Below, piece by piece: positions 9,544 through 18,450 of a DNA stretch of 64,000 nt. The DNA is from Hyphomicrobiaceae bacterium. GTDB lineage: Bacteria > Pseudomonadota > Alphaproteobacteria > Rhizobiales > Devosiaceae. The stretch is taken from the NCBI GenBank assembly GCA_020638065.1, contig JACKJG010000011.1, positions 81,829 to 145,828 of the forward strand, read 5' to 3'. The position numbers and the translations under genes were made by a program. Positions within the stretch are counted from its first letter, which is position 1. Every line of letters begins with the position of its first letter. The notes beneath the pieces were generated by a model. It ran no database searches. It was not told the origin of the DNA and saw nothing but the letters and a program-made list of their open reading frames with translations.

Positions 9544-10278
9544 CTAGAGCGTCCGGCTTTTGCCTTGACCGATGTCGATGATCATGCCGGTTTCTGAAAA
9601 GTCCGGGCTGATTGTGTCGACGATTGCGGATGCCAGTTCACTTGGGTGCGGCAGGCTTTGCGGGTCTTCGCCCGGAAACGCCTTGGCCCGCATCTGGGTA
9701 CGCACGGCACCCGGGTAGACAACGTTGGCCTTGATCGCCGTGTTGGCGAGTTCACCCGCATAACTTTTGACCAATGCGTTCACGGCCGCCTTGCTCGCCG
9801 CATAGAGCGACCAGAAGGGTTTCGCTGAGTCCGCTGCCGCGGATGAAAGCGCAGTGAAACGGCCGGCGTCGGATTGCCGCAACAGCGGGTCGAGGGATCT
9901 GATCAACCGGAAGATCGAGGTCACGTTCACGTCCATGACGAGTTCGACGTCGTTGGGCGGAATGTGAGACACCGGGCTGAGAATGCCCAAAGCCCCGGCA
10001 TTGGCGATCACGCCATCCACCTTGCCCCAGCGCGCGTAGATTGCGCCGCCCAACTGGTCCAGGGCCTCGCCGTCACGCAGGTCAGCCGGCACCAGCGTTG
10101 CCGAATTGCCCATCGCGCGGATTTCGTCATCGAGGTCCTCAAGACCACCCACGGTCCGTGCCACGGCGATGACATTCGCACCGCGAGCCGCGGCCTCACG
10201 GGCAGCGAAATAACCGATCCCGCGCGATGCGCCGGTGACGACCACCACGCGATCTTCAAGATCCCGCTTTTCTGCCAT
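9544..10278 (-). CDS. SDR family NAD(P)-dependent oxidoreductase
   Basis: 244 residues from the ATG at 10278, which overlaps the purF stop (TGATG). A TTG three bases earlier would only add one residue. Classical short-chain dehydrogenase: TGASRGIG near residue 15 (cofactor), NAGALG near 92, a Ser-Ser pair (LSSAA) and the catalytic YAASK at about 159-163. Closest in style to YciK-type SDRs (SLDPLLRQS, LYAASKAAVNALV). Substrate unknown. Overlap with purF suggests co-transcription. The stop lies beside an AGAGCG sequence that also occurs after the gene ending at 19675. Confidence 0.85.
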   Translation of the reverse strand: MAEKRDLEDRVVVVTGASRGIGYFAAREAAARGANVIAVARTVGGLEDLDDEIRAMGNSATLVPADLRDGEALDQLGGAIYARWGKVDGVIANAGALGILSPVSHIPPNDVELVMDVNVTSIFRLIRSLDPLLRQSDAGRFTALSSAAADSAKPFWSLYAASKAAVNALVKSYAGELANTAIKANVVYPGAVRTQMRAKAFPGEDPQSLPHPSELASAIVDTISPDFSETGMIIDIGQGKSRTL

Positions 10279-11786
10279 CAAATGGCTTCCTTGAGCATGG
10301 CGGCCTGTTTCGGCTTGGAACCGCTTTCACTTTCGCTGAGGTCCGTCAGCGGCGTCGGATAGTCGCCGGTGAAACAATGGTCGGTAAATTGCGGCCGGAT
10401 GTCGTTGCGGGCCACACCATCCACCGCGTCGTACAGCCCCTCGATGCTGAGAAACTGCAGCGAATCCGCGCCGATGAAACGGCGCATATCGTCGAGGTTC
10501 GGATATTGGTTGGCCAGCAGTTTCTCCCGGTCGGGCGTGTCGATCCCGTAAAAATCAGGGTGAGTGATCGGCGGGCTCGCGACGCGGAGATGCACTTCTC
10601 TGGCTCCGGCATCGCGGATCATCTGCACGATTTTTACCGAAGTGGTGCCGCGCACGATGGAATCATCGACCAGCACAACGCGTTTGCCATCGATCATGGC
10701 GCGGTTGGCAGAGTGCTTCAGCCGCACACCCAGGGCCCGGATCGATTGGGTCGGTTCGATGAAGGTTCGGCCCACGTAATGATTTCGAATGATGCCATAT
10801 TCGAACGGAATGCCCGACGCCTGCGAGAAACCCAGCGCCGCCGGCACGCCGCCATCGGGCACGGGAACCACCACATCGGCTTCAAGAGGTGCTTCCTTGG
10901 CGAGGTTCTCACCCGAACGTTTGCGCACCGCATAAACGCTTCGCCCGCCCACGACGGAATCGGGCCGGGCAAAATAGACATATTCAAACAGGCAAAGCCG
11001 TTCCGGGCCTGCGTTGGGCAGCATTTGCGAGCGGATGGAAATGGCGCCATTTGGTTCGGCCTCACACACCACGATCTCGCCCGGCTTCACGTCGCGGACA
11101 TATTTCGCGCCGATAATTTCAAGCGCGCACGTCTCCGATGCAAAAACGGGCCGGCCGTCGAGATCGCCAAAGACGAGGGGCCGGATGCCGTTGGGGTCGC
11201 GCGCGCCGATCAACTTGGTGCGTGTGAGGGCGACCATGGAATAGGCGCCCTCGACCTGTGATATGGCCTCGACAAAACGATCTGCCGAGTTGCGCGATTT
11301 GGCACGGGCGATCAGATGCAGAACGACTTCACTGTCTGATGTCGACTGGCAGATGGCACCGCGCTCAATCAGCTCACGCCGCAAGTGCAGGCCGTTGGTC
11401 AGGTTGCCATTATGGGCAATGGCGATGCCTCCGGCATTCAGTTCCGCGAATAGCGGTTGCACGTTGCGCAGAATAGTCTCGCCGGTTGTCGAATAACGCA
11501 CATGGCCGATGGCTGTCCGGCCGGTCAATTGCTCGATCACGTCAGGGCTGGTGAAATGGTCGCCGACCAACCCGAGATGCCGCTCCATCCGGAACTGCCC
11601 ATCGCCATAGGTAACGACGCCGGCCGCCTCCTGGCCGCGATGCTGCAAAGCGTGTAACCCAAGCGCGGTCAGCGCTGCCGCATCTTCGTGCCCGAGAATG
11701 CCGAACACGCCGCACTCTTCGCGCAACGTGTCGCCGTCAAGGTCAAACGGATCGAGGGTTTCGCGCAAGGCGTCCGACTTGGCCAA
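10278..11786 (-). CDS. purF: Amidophosphoribosyltransferase
   Basis: Catalyses the first committed step of purine synthesis (PRPP plus glutamine to phosphoribosylamine). Residues around CGVFGILG hold the N-terminal nucleophile Cys, exposed after removal of a short propeptide; ALQHRGQEAAG and the PRPP loop VLVDDSIVRGTTS confirm the family. Start choice: a TTG at 11786 has a textbook AAGGAG six bases upstream (11798-11793) and gives a 24-residue propeptide (502 aa in all). An ATG at 11834, overlapping the end of cvpA, is the alternative but has a weak ribosome site. Co-transcribed with cvpA upstream and the SDR gene downstream; cvpA-purF linkage is conserved widely. Confidence 0.95.
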   Translation of the reverse strand: MAKSDALRETLDPFDLDGDTLREECGVFGILGHEDAAALTALGLHALQHRGQEAAGVVTYGDGQFRMERHLGLVGDHFTSPDVIEQLTGRTAIGHVRYSTTGETILRNVQPLFAELNAGGIAIAHNGNLTNGLHLRRELIERGAICQSTSDSEVVLHLIARAKSRNSADRFVEAISQVEGAYSMVALTRTKLIGARDPNGIRPLVFGDLDGRPVFASETCALEIIGAKYVRDVKPGEIVVCEAEPNGAISIRSQMLPNAGPERLCLFEYVYFARPDSVVGGRSVYAVRKRSGENLAKEAPLEADVVVPVPDGGVPAALGFSQASGIPFEYGIIRNHYVGRTFIEPTQSIRALGVRLKHSANRAMIDGKRVVLVDDSIVRGTTSVKIVQMIRDAGAREVHLRVASPPITHPDFYGIDTPDREKLLANQYPNLDDMRRFIGADSLQFLSIEGLYDAVDGVARNDIRPQFTDHCFTGDYPTPLTDLSESESGSKPKQAAMLKEAI

Positions 11787-11826
11787 TTGGCGCTCCTTCA
11801 CTTCATGCGAAACGCCGTTTGGCGCG

Positions 11827-12423
11827 TCACGCATTCGCCGGCAATTCCACTTCGCCGGCATCGGTGCCCTGGTCGAGTTCGGCGGGCACCCCATCGCCCA
11901 CTTCGCCGCCTGCGCCGCGATGGATAATGTCCGTCAACTGCTTTTCAAGATCGTCAGGCAGGGCCGCGATCAGCGTGTCACCCAGCGAATTGAGCATCGG
12001 CAGGCTGCGGGATTCGCTCGCCCATTTCGGCAGCGTGTCAGGCGGGAAAAGCCACTGACCGAAAATCACTACAACGACCGCAATCAGAATGCCGCGCAGC
12101 GCACCAAAAATGAATCCAAGCGTCCGGTCCAATGGGCCGATCTTTGAATCCACCACGAAGTCGGCAATACGCATCGTGAGAAGGTGCAGAATGATCAGCG
12201 AAACGATGAAGCTGACAATGACCGTCGTGATGTCGGCCACGATTGGCTCTTCGATATATCCTTGGGCGATCTCAGGATGGGCCTGCCACATCCACACCGC
12301 GAAAAGGGCGGAACCTGCCCAGGTCGCCAAAGAAAGAACTTCACGCGTCAACCCGCGCGCCGTCGCCAGAATAGCGGAAATGAAAACGAGAATTCCGACG
12401 CCAACGTCGAATGCAGTCAGCAT
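11827..12423 (-). CDS. cvpA: CvpA family membrane protein
   Basis: 198 residues with four predicted membrane segments, beginning FDVGVGILVFISAILATARG and including TWAGSALFAVWMW, IVSFIVSLIILHLL and GILIAVVVVIFGQWL. The GALRGI motif near residue 128 is characteristic of CvpA, first described through colicin V production and linked to envelope integrity. The C-terminal cytoplasmic tail is rich in Asp/Glu and Gly. It sits directly upstream of purF, the same order as in many proteobacteria. Confidence 0.92.
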   Translation of the reverse strand: MLTAFDVGVGILVFISAILATARGLTREVLSLATWAGSALFAVWMWQAHPEIAQGYIEEPIVADITTVIVSFIVSLIILHLLTMRIADFVVDSKIGPLDRTLGFIFGALRGILIAVVVVIFGQWLFPPDTLPKWASESRSLPMLNSLGDTLIAALPDDLEKQLTDIIHRGAGGEVGDGVPAELDQGTDAGEVELPANA

Positions 12424-12536
12424 ATGCTCAACTCACGCAACCAAGGAAACCGGCTCCCGTTTAACCACAATCTGTGGCAATTCCAAGCTTCACCTGTGAT
12501 CTGTCCGCAACTTTGCGGCCAAGGCCATTCAGGCTG

Positions 12537-13943
12537 TCACGCCCATTCTTCCGGCATCGGTGCCGAAGCAGGCTTGCCGCGCACCGCGATCCGGCTCACC
12601 AGATCCATCAGACTGGAATAGGCGTGCTGTTCGATGTCCGTCGTTTTTTCCTGCTTGCCTGCCTGGCCCGTGAATGCCTCCGCAAACCCGAGTTTGGCCG
12701 CTTCCCTGAGTCTCAGCCCGGAATGAACCACTGGCCGCACGCCTCCGGACAGGCTGATTTCACCGAAATAAACGGCATCCGGCGGCAGGGGCGAATCGGT
12801 GAGTGACGAAATCAGCGCCGCGGCCACGGCAAGATCAGCAGCTGGTTCGGAAATCTTCAACCCGCCCGCCACATTGAGATAGATGTCGTTGGCCCCGATC
12901 CGAACCCCGCACCGTGTTTCGAGAACCGCGACCACCATCGACAGCCGGCTCGAATCCCACCCCACGACCGCGCGGCGCGGCGTGCCGAGCGGTGAAGGGG
13001 ACACAAGAGCCTGAATTTCAACCAGAACCGGCCGTGTGCCCTCCATGCCGGCAAAAACCGCCGAGCCCGATGCGCCCTTGTCCCGCTGGTCGAGAAACAG
13101 GGCACTCGGGTTGGCCACTTCGCAAAGACCATCCTGCTGCATCTCGAAAACGCCGATTTCATCGGTGGCGCCGTAGCGGTTCTTCACCCCGCGAAGGATG
13201 CGGAACGTGTGGCTGGCGTCGCCCTCGAAGTAAAGAACCGCATCGACCATGTGTTCGACAACGCGTGGACCGGCAATCTGCCCGTCCTTGGTGACATGGC
13301 CCACCAGCACAATTGCGGCGCCTGATTTCTTGGCAAACCGCGTCATGGCTTGCGCGCTGGTGCGCACCTGGGTCACCGTTCCCGGCGCACTGTCGACCCG
13401 GTCGGTCCAAAGCGTCTGGATGGAATCGATGATCACCAGGTCAGCGCCGCCCGCATCCTCGAGCGTCGCCAGAATGGTCTCGACATTGGTCTCGCTCGCC
13501 AGCTTGACGTCGCAATCCGCTACCCCAAGCCGTTCTGCGCGTATCCGGACCTGCGCGATGGCTTCTTCGCCGGAGATGTAAATCACCTTGCCACCATGGC
13601 GGGCCATTTCCGCTGCTGCCTGCAACAGAAGCGTCGATTTCCCGATCCCCGGGTCGCCGCCCACCAGAATGGCGGACCCGCGAACGAAACCGCCGCCGGT
13701 CACGCGATCCAGTTCGCCAATGCCGGAAGCCAGCCGTTGCGCATTCGGGGTTTCGCCGGAAAGCGGCACCAATTGTGCCGGCTTTCCAGCAGCACGGGCC
13801 GCCTTGGGTCCGGCACCCACGCCGCTATCGGTCAATTCCTCGACGATCGTGTTCCATTCGCCGCAGGAATCGCACCGGCCCTGCCAGCGCGCCGTCACCG
13901 AACCGCAATTCTGACAAATGAAGCTGGAGCGGGACCGTGCCAT
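12537..13943 (-). CDS. radA: DNA repair protein RadA (Sms)
   Basis: 468 residues. N-terminal C4 zinc finger (CQNCG at 10-14, CDSCGEWNTI at 25-34), a RecA-type ATPase with GGDPGIGKSTLL near residue 95, the RadA signature KNRYGATDEIG (usually KNRFG) near residue 256, and a C-terminal Lon-protease-like domain with ALISSLTDSPLPPD. RadA is a branch-migration helicase acting in recombinational repair. It is encoded downstream of alr and upstream of cvpA on the same strand, with about 100-nt gaps on either side, so it may have its own promoter. Confidence 0.97.
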   Translation of the reverse strand: MARSRSSFICQNCGSVTARWQGRCDSCGEWNTIVEELTDSGVGAGPKAARAAGKPAQLVPLSGETPNAQRLASGIGELDRVTGGGFVRGSAILVGGDPGIGKSTLLLQAAAEMARHGGKVIYISGEEAIAQVRIRAERLGVADCDVKLASETNVETILATLEDAGGADLVIIDSIQTLWTDRVDSAPGTVTQVRTSAQAMTRFAKKSGAAIVLVGHVTKDGQIAGPRVVEHMVDAVLYFEGDASHTFRILRGVKNRYGATDEIGVFEMQQDGLCEVANPSALFLDQRDKGASGSAVFAGMEGTRPVLVEIQALVSPSPLGTPRRAVVGWDSSRLSMVVAVLETRCGVRIGANDIYLNVAGGLKISEPAADLAVAAALISSLTDSPLPPDAVYFGEISLSGGVRPVVHSGLRLREAAKLGFAEAFTGQAGKQEKTTDIEQHAYSSLMDLVSRIAVRGKPASAPMPEEWA

Positions 13944-14039
13944 TCAGGACCTTTCAGGAATCGCGCATCGTCGCACGACAGACTGGCACAAGACTCGCAC
14001 GAAAACAAGAACAAAGAGTGAACAAAGGAACTGGTGGAC

Positions 14040-15176
14040 CTAAACCTGAAATTCCGCCCCGTTTTCATCGACATAGACGCGTGAATAGCGGCCATTGAGC
14101 GATGTCAGGAGTTCGTACGATATTGTCGAGCCGGACTCGGCCGCGTCATCGATCGAGCTGTTGGGGCCAAACACCTCGACGAATTGCCCGGGCAAGGGCA
14201 CGTTCTGGCCGAGGTCAGTGACGTCGATCACGGTCAGGTCCATCGATATCCGCCCGAGCACCGGCAATTGCCGCCCTCCGAACCACATATGCGCGCCCGG
14301 CTTGCCGTTGGACGAGGAGAGGGTGCGGATATAGCCGTCTGCATAGCCGCAGGCGACCACCGCCAGGCGGCTGTCGCGGTTGAGTGTGTAGGTTGCGCCG
14401 TAGCCGACGGTCTCACCCGTCCGGGCCTCGTGTACCTGCATCACCGGCATCTCGACCGTTACGGCCGGCGCCATGGGGTTGGGCCGGCCCTGCACAGCAC
14501 GCCCGCCAAAAAGAGCAATGCCCGGCCGAACGATCTGAAAATGATTGTCACGGCCCGATAGCGTGGCCGCTGAATTGGCAAGGGAAGCGGGAATGTCTGG
14601 AAACTGCGCCAGAAGCGATTGGAACAGCGCCCGCTGGGTGCGGTTCTTTTCATGATTGGGCTGATCGGCGCAGGCCATATGGCTCATTACCATTTGGGGC
14701 AGATAACCCGACTGTTCCATCATCGAGCGCACGATCGAAACTTCCTGCAGGCGGAAGCCCAGCCGGTTCATGCCGGTATCAAACTGAAAAGCTGCCGGCA
14801 GCGCCTCTTCGGCCTCGATGCAAAGCTTCAGCCAGTGATCGAGTTCACCGAGACTGTTGAGCACCGGCATCAGGCGGTTTTCGGCGTAAAACGTTGCCGC
14901 GCCAGGCGCCAACCCGTTGAGAATGAAGATATGCGCGTCCGGCAGCGTCTCCCGCAGCGCAATGCCTTCGTCGGCATTGGCCACGAAATAGAAACGTGCT
15001 CCTGCCTGCCACAGCGCAGCGCTTACGGGGACCAGACCGGTTCCATAGGCATCGGCCTTGACCACAGCCCCGGTCAGCGCGGTTTTGGATACCGTGTCCA
15101 GGCCCTTCCAGTTGCGCTGGATCGCACCCAGATCGATCCGCAACCGCCCCCCGAACTGTCCCACATGCGCGGTCAC
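14040..15176 (-). CDS. alr: Alanine racemase
   Basis: 378 residues, GTG start 2 nt after the dnaB stop. Provides D-alanine for peptidoglycan. The PLP lysine is Lys40 in AVVKADAYGTG; the second catalytic base, Tyr, is in VGYGATYTL (about residue 265), and the PLP-phosphate contacts in RISMDLTVIDVTDL follow. Cytoplasmic fold type III enzyme. The arrangement dnaB-alr-radA is conserved in Hyphomicrobiales, so this is likely the biosynthetic racemase rather than a catabolic DadX. Confidence 0.96.
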   Translation of the reverse strand: MTAHVGQFGGRLRIDLGAIQRNWKGLDTVSKTALTGAVVKADAYGTGLVPVSAALWQAGARFYFVANADEGIALRETLPDAHIFILNGLAPGAATFYAENRLMPVLNSLGELDHWLKLCIEAEEALPAAFQFDTGMNRLGFRLQEVSIVRSMMEQSGYLPQMVMSHMACADQPNHEKNRTQRALFQSLLAQFPDIPASLANSAATLSGRDNHFQIVRPGIALFGGRAVQGRPNPMAPAVTVEMPVMQVHEARTGETVGYGATYTLNRDSRLAVVACGYADGYIRTLSSSNGKPGAHMWFGGRQLPVLGRISMDLTVIDVTDLGQNVPLPGQFVEVFGPNSSIDDAAESGSTISYELLTSLNGRYSRVYVDENGAEFQV

Positions 15177-15178
15177 GA

Positions 15179-16666
15179 TCAGTCACCAAACCCGGTTGGC
15201 GCAAAGTCGCGCGCCAGATTGGTGAAGCGCGTCAGCCGGTCTTCGAACGCAAGGTTCACGGTGCCGGTCGGGCCATGGCGCTGCTTGCCGATAATCACTT
15301 CGGCAAGCCCATGGATCTGTTCCATTTCCGCCTGCCAGGTCAGGTGTTCCGGCGTGCCCTGCTTGGGTTCCTTGTTCTTGAGGTAATATTCCTCGCGATA
15401 GATGAAGAGCACCACGTCCGCGTCCTGCTCAATCGAGCCGGATTCGCGCAGGTCCGCGAGCTGCGGGTGTTTGTCCTCGCGCGACTCGACCTGCCGCGAC
15501 AGCTGGCTGAGCGCGACGATCGGCACTTCGAGTTCCTTGGCTAAAGCCTTGAGAGACGTCGTGATTTCGGTCAGCTCTTGAACCCGGCTGTCATTGGCGC
15601 GGCGCGACGAGCCGGACAGCAATTGCAGATAGTCGATGAAGAGAACATCCAGCCCCTGCTGGCGTTTCAACCGCCGTGCCCGCGCTGCCAGCTGCGACAC
15701 CGAAAGACCACCCGTATCGTCGATGAACAACGGCACCTGCTGCATGCGCCGGCTGGTTTCGACCAGATCGCCAAACTGGCTTTCGTGGATATTTCCGCGC
15801 CTGATGTCGGACGACGAAACCCCGGATTGCTCGGACAAAATACGTGTCGCCAGCTGCTCCGCAGACATTTCCAGCGAGAAGAAGCCGACCTTTCCCCCCT
15901 TGGCCGCCTTGATCCGCCCATCCGCCAGCGTTTCGGGCACGTAGGATTTCGCGACATTGTAGGCAATGTTGGTGGCCAGAGAGGTTTTGCCCATGGCCGG
16001 CCGCGCCGCGAGGATGATGAGGTCGGAGCGCTGCAATCCGCCCATCTGCCGGTCGAGATCGGTCAGGCCGGTGGCGAGCCCGGAAAGCCCGCCGTCACGC
16101 CGATAGGCTTCCCCCGCCAGTTCGATCGCCGCCGTCAGTGCCGTGTTGAACCCCTGAAAACCGCCATCATATCGGCCTTTTTCGGCCAGATCGAACAGCT
16201 GCTTTTCAGCGCTCTCGATGATGTTTGCGGGGGAGGTTGCGACATCGGCCTTGTAGGACTTATCGACCATTTCCTCGCCGATCTGGATCAGCGCCCGCTG
16301 CATGGCGAGGTCATAGACCGACCGCCCATAATCATAGGCATTGATGACCGTCGTCGCCTGCGCTGCCAGCCGCGCAAGATATTGCGACACGCTGAGGTTT
16401 TCGATCAGGTCATCGTCGAGAAACTGTTTGGCGGTGACCGGGGTCGCGGTCTTGCCCGCGCGAATCAGCTGCGACAGCACGTCATAGATATCGCGGTGCA
16501 CCGGCTCGTAAAAATGCGCGGAATCGAGAAAGTCCGACACCCGGTAAAAGGCTTCGTTGTTGACCAGAATTGCGCCCAGAAGTGCTTGTTCCGCTTCGAT
16601 ATTGTGCGGTGCAAGGCGATAATTGTCGTCATTGTGTATGGGTTGAAGCTGCCGCGCCGCTTCCAT
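15179..16666 (-). CDS. dnaB: Replicative DNA helicase
   Basis: 495 residues from the ATG at 16666; an in-frame TTG two codons earlier is less likely, since GGGAAAG lies 8 nt from the ATG. N-terminal DnaG-interacting domain (PHNIEAEQALLGAILVNN), linker, then the hexameric RecA-like motor with Walker A ARPAMGKTSLA, H1a GFFSLEMSAEQL, Walker B DVLFIDYLQLL and the C-terminal arginine finger region near KQRHGPTGTV. DnaB unwinds the replication fork in 5'-3' direction. No intein is present, the length being normal. Confidence 0.97.
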   Translation of the reverse strand: MEAARQLQPIHNDDNYRLAPHNIEAEQALLGAILVNNEAFYRVSDFLDSAHFYEPVHRDIYDVLSQLIRAGKTATPVTAKQFLDDDLIENLSVSQYLARLAAQATTVINAYDYGRSVYDLAMQRALIQIGEEMVDKSYKADVATSPANIIESAEKQLFDLAEKGRYDGGFQGFNTALTAAIELAGEAYRRDGGLSGLATGLTDLDRQMGGLQRSDLIILAARPAMGKTSLATNIAYNVAKSYVPETLADGRIKAAKGGKVGFFSLEMSAEQLATRILSEQSGVSSSDIRRGNIHESQFGDLVETSRRMQQVPLFIDDTGGLSVSQLAARARRLKRQQGLDVLFIDYLQLLSGSSRRANDSRVQELTEITTSLKALAKELEVPIVALSQLSRQVESREDKHPQLADLRESGSIEQDADVVLFIYREEYYLKNKEPKQGTPEHLTWQAEMEQIHGLAEVIIGKQRHGPTGTVNLAFEDRLTRFTNLARDFAPTGFGD

Positions 16667-16903
16667 GGTCAAAACTTTCCCGCTGCGCCAGAAGTGTTGC
16701 TACCCACGCAAGGAAGTCAACACATCTGCCGCTGAATCTCATTGGCATATGATGAGAACAAGACGCAGCCGCCCGCCGCGTGATGTGCCCCCGGCCTCCT
16801 CATGCCAAAATGGGAGCCGTTTGTCGCCCACTATGGTGAATCAAATCTTAATTCCACATTTGCGCTGTGGAGATTGGGGATAAGTGAGGCACGTTGCGCA
16901 GAA
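16667..16903. other. Intergenic region upstream of dnaB
   Basis: 237 nt between the cupin stop and the dnaB start, both on the minus strand. It must hold the dnaB promoter; I see no convincing -35/-10 pair. A small inverted repeat (TCCACA at 16853-16858 and TGTGGA at 16866-16871) followed on the minus strand by an AT-rich stretch may terminate the cupin transcript. No coding potential seen. Confidence 0.3.
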
Positions 16904-17377
16904 TTAATAGGGAGTCCCGTCCTTGCGCGTGAAGACCCAGCCTTTTTCGGGGTCGGCGAGGGCGACAAGGTCGTCTTGTGGATAGGTCGCGGAATCGTCC
17001 CGTTGCCGGTCGCCAATCTCCAGGTAGGTCACGTCCGTTTCACTATTGTTGGCCAGGTGGTGTGCGACGCCTTTGGCCGGAAACCCGGCGCACATGCCGG
17101 GCCCGAGCCGCACGCTGCCCTGGTCGGTCAGAAGGTCGGGACTGCCGTCGAGAATGTAGATAAATTCGTCCTGTATCTCGTGCCGGTGCATCAGCGCAGA
17201 TTGTCCGCCGGGCTTGAGGACGGTCAGATTCACCCCGAAGCTCTTGAGGCCGAACTGATCGCCCAGTTGCCGTTTCTCACGGCCCTCAACGCGGCGCGCG
17301 AATTCTGGTGGATAGTTCGATTTCCTGGTGCGCGGAGCCACGTCGAGCGCTTTGAGGGCAAGGGGAAAATCGGCCAT
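16904..17377 (-). CDS. Cupin domain protein
   Basis: 157 residues from the ATG at 17377, which has GGAG six bases upstream; an ATG 21 bases further upstream lacks a ribosome site. A single beta-barrel cupin: motif 1 is GGQSALMHRHEIQDEFIYIL (two His, one Glu metal ligands), motif 2 is GMCAGFPAKGVAHHLANNS with the third His. Members of this group often bind a divalent metal and are annotated as mannose-6-phosphate-isomerase-like or transcription-factor-like cupins. No substrate can be deduced. It is a single gene, between rplI and dnaB. Confidence 0.75.
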   Translation of the reverse strand: MADFPLALKALDVAPRTRKSNYPPEFARRVEGREKRQLGDQFGLKSFGVNLTVLKPGGQSALMHRHEIQDEFIYILDGSPDLLTDQGSVRLGPGMCAGFPAKGVAHHLANNSETDVTYLEIGDRQRDDSATYPQDDLVALADPEKGWVFTRKDGTPY

Positions 17378-17423
17378 GTTCGTCTCCGGTTGCGGCACAT
17401 GAGACTAGCTCTGTGCAGCACAA

Positions 17424-17455
17424 ACAAAAAGGCCGAACCAAATGGCCCGGCCTTT
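17424..17455 (-). terminator. Rho-independent terminator after rplI
   Basis: On the minus strand, AAAGGCCG pairs with CGGCCTTT (17455-17448 with 17435-17428), closed by a 12-nt loop and followed by TTGTTTG. It lies 25 nt past the rplI stop and should end the rpsF-rpsR-rplI transcript. Confidence 0.85.
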
Positions 17456-17479
17456 GAAATCGCTTTGGGATGCTTGAAC

Positions 17480-18094
17480 CTAGAGGTTCTCGTCGTCAGC
17501 CTCATCCGAAGCCGCTTCCTGCTCTTCAGATTCTGCAGCCTCGCCTTCGGCCTCACCTTCGGCGGTTTCGGCTTCCTCGGCGTGATCTTCTTCATCATCG
17601 AAGCTGAGAACGGTCATGTCCTCGCCCTGGGCCTGGCGCGCGGCTTCGTCTTCGGACCGGGCGACGTTGACCTCGACCCTGACCTCGACTTCGGCGTGAA
17701 GGCTGAGTGCAACCGAATGTACGCCAACCGTCTTGATCGGCATGGCCAGGTCGACCTGGGCGCGGCTGACGTCAAAACCCTTCTCGGCCAGCGCTTCGGA
17801 AATGTCACGCGACGAGACCGAGCCGTAAAGCTGACCGGTTTCGCCGGCCTGCCGGATCATGACCACGCTGGTGCCGTTGAGGCCCGATGCAATGCCTGCA
17901 GCCGCTTCACGGCGCTCTTCGTTGCGCTTCTCGATGACGGCGCGTTCGGCTTCGAACTTGGCCCGGTTCGAATCGGTGGCCCGAAGCGCCTTGCCCTGCG
18001 GCAGAAGGAAATTGCGCGCATAGCCGTCGCGTACATTGACTTCATCGCCGATCGTTCCAAGACGTCCGACGCGTTCCAAAAGAATGACGTGCAT
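17480..18094 (-). CDS. rplI: 50S ribosomal protein bL9
   Basis: 204 residues from the ATG at 18094, which has AAGGAG 8 nt upstream; longer in-frame extensions lack this. The N-terminal domain reads MHVILLERVGRLGTIGDEV and continues GYARNFLLPQGKA, the L9 signature; a long helix and C-terminal rRNA-binding domain follow to about residue 150. The last roughly 45 residues are an almost purely acidic Glu/Ala/Asp tail (EEAETAEGEAEGEAAESEEQ). Such acidic tails are common in alphaproteobacterial L9. Third gene of the ribosomal operon. Confidence 0.97.
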   Translation of the reverse strand: MHVILLERVGRLGTIGDEVNVRDGYARNFLLPQGKALRATDSNRAKFEAERAVIEKRNEERREAAAGIASGLNGTSVVMIRQAGETGQLYGSVSSRDISEALAEKGFDVSRAQVDLAMPIKTVGVHSVALSLHAEVEVRVEVNVARSEDEAARQAQGEDMTVLSFDDEEDHAEEAETAEGEAEGEAAESEEQEAASDEADDENL

Positions 18095-18149
18095 TTGATT
18101 TCTCCTTGATGCTGTCCCGACCCGTGCGCCCGTCATGCGCACGCGGTTA

Positions 18150-18170
18150 GGGACCCGAAGACCGGGTCCC
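18150..18170 (-). promoter_or_regulatory. Stable hairpin between rpsR and rplI
   Basis: A perfect 8-bp inverted repeat, GGGACCCG and CGGGTCCC, with a 5-nt loop, lies 13 nt after the rpsR stop and 56 nt before the rplI start. There is no T-run, so it is more likely an mRNA stability or processing element, or a dispersed palindrome, than a terminator. Confidence 0.5.
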
Positions 18171-18183
18171 AGCGTGGGGAAGT

Positions 18184-18438
18184 TTATTGTACCGCGAACG
18201 GCAGCAGGCCGATGAAGCGGGCGCGCTTGATGGCGCGGGCCAGCTCACGCTGCTTCTTGGCGGAAACAGCGGTAATCCGGCTCGGCACGATCTTGCCGCG
18301 TTCCGAGATGTAGCGCTGCAACAGACGCGTATCCTTGTAGTCGATGCGCGGCGCATTGGCGCCCGAGAACGGGCAGGTCTTGCGGCGGCGCTGGAAAGGG
18401 CGGCGGGTGCGTTTAGCAGTCAGGTCACGTACAGCCAT
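18184..18438 (-). CDS. rpsR: 30S ribosomal protein bS18
   Basis: 84 residues. RRKTCPFSG (about residues 18-26) followed by IDYKDTRLLQRYISERGKIVPSRITAVSAKKQRELARAIKRARF is typical S18. S18 binds S6 in the platform of the small subunit. Located 12 nt downstream of rpsF, the usual pair. A basic N-terminal extension (AVRDLTAKRTRRPFQRRR) is characteristic of alphaproteobacteria. Confidence 0.98.
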   Translation of the reverse strand: MAVRDLTAKRTRRPFQRRRKTCPFSGANAPRIDYKDTRLLQRYISERGKIVPSRITAVSAKKQRELARAIKRARFIGLLPFAVQ

Positions 18439-18450
18439 TGTTCAATCCTC

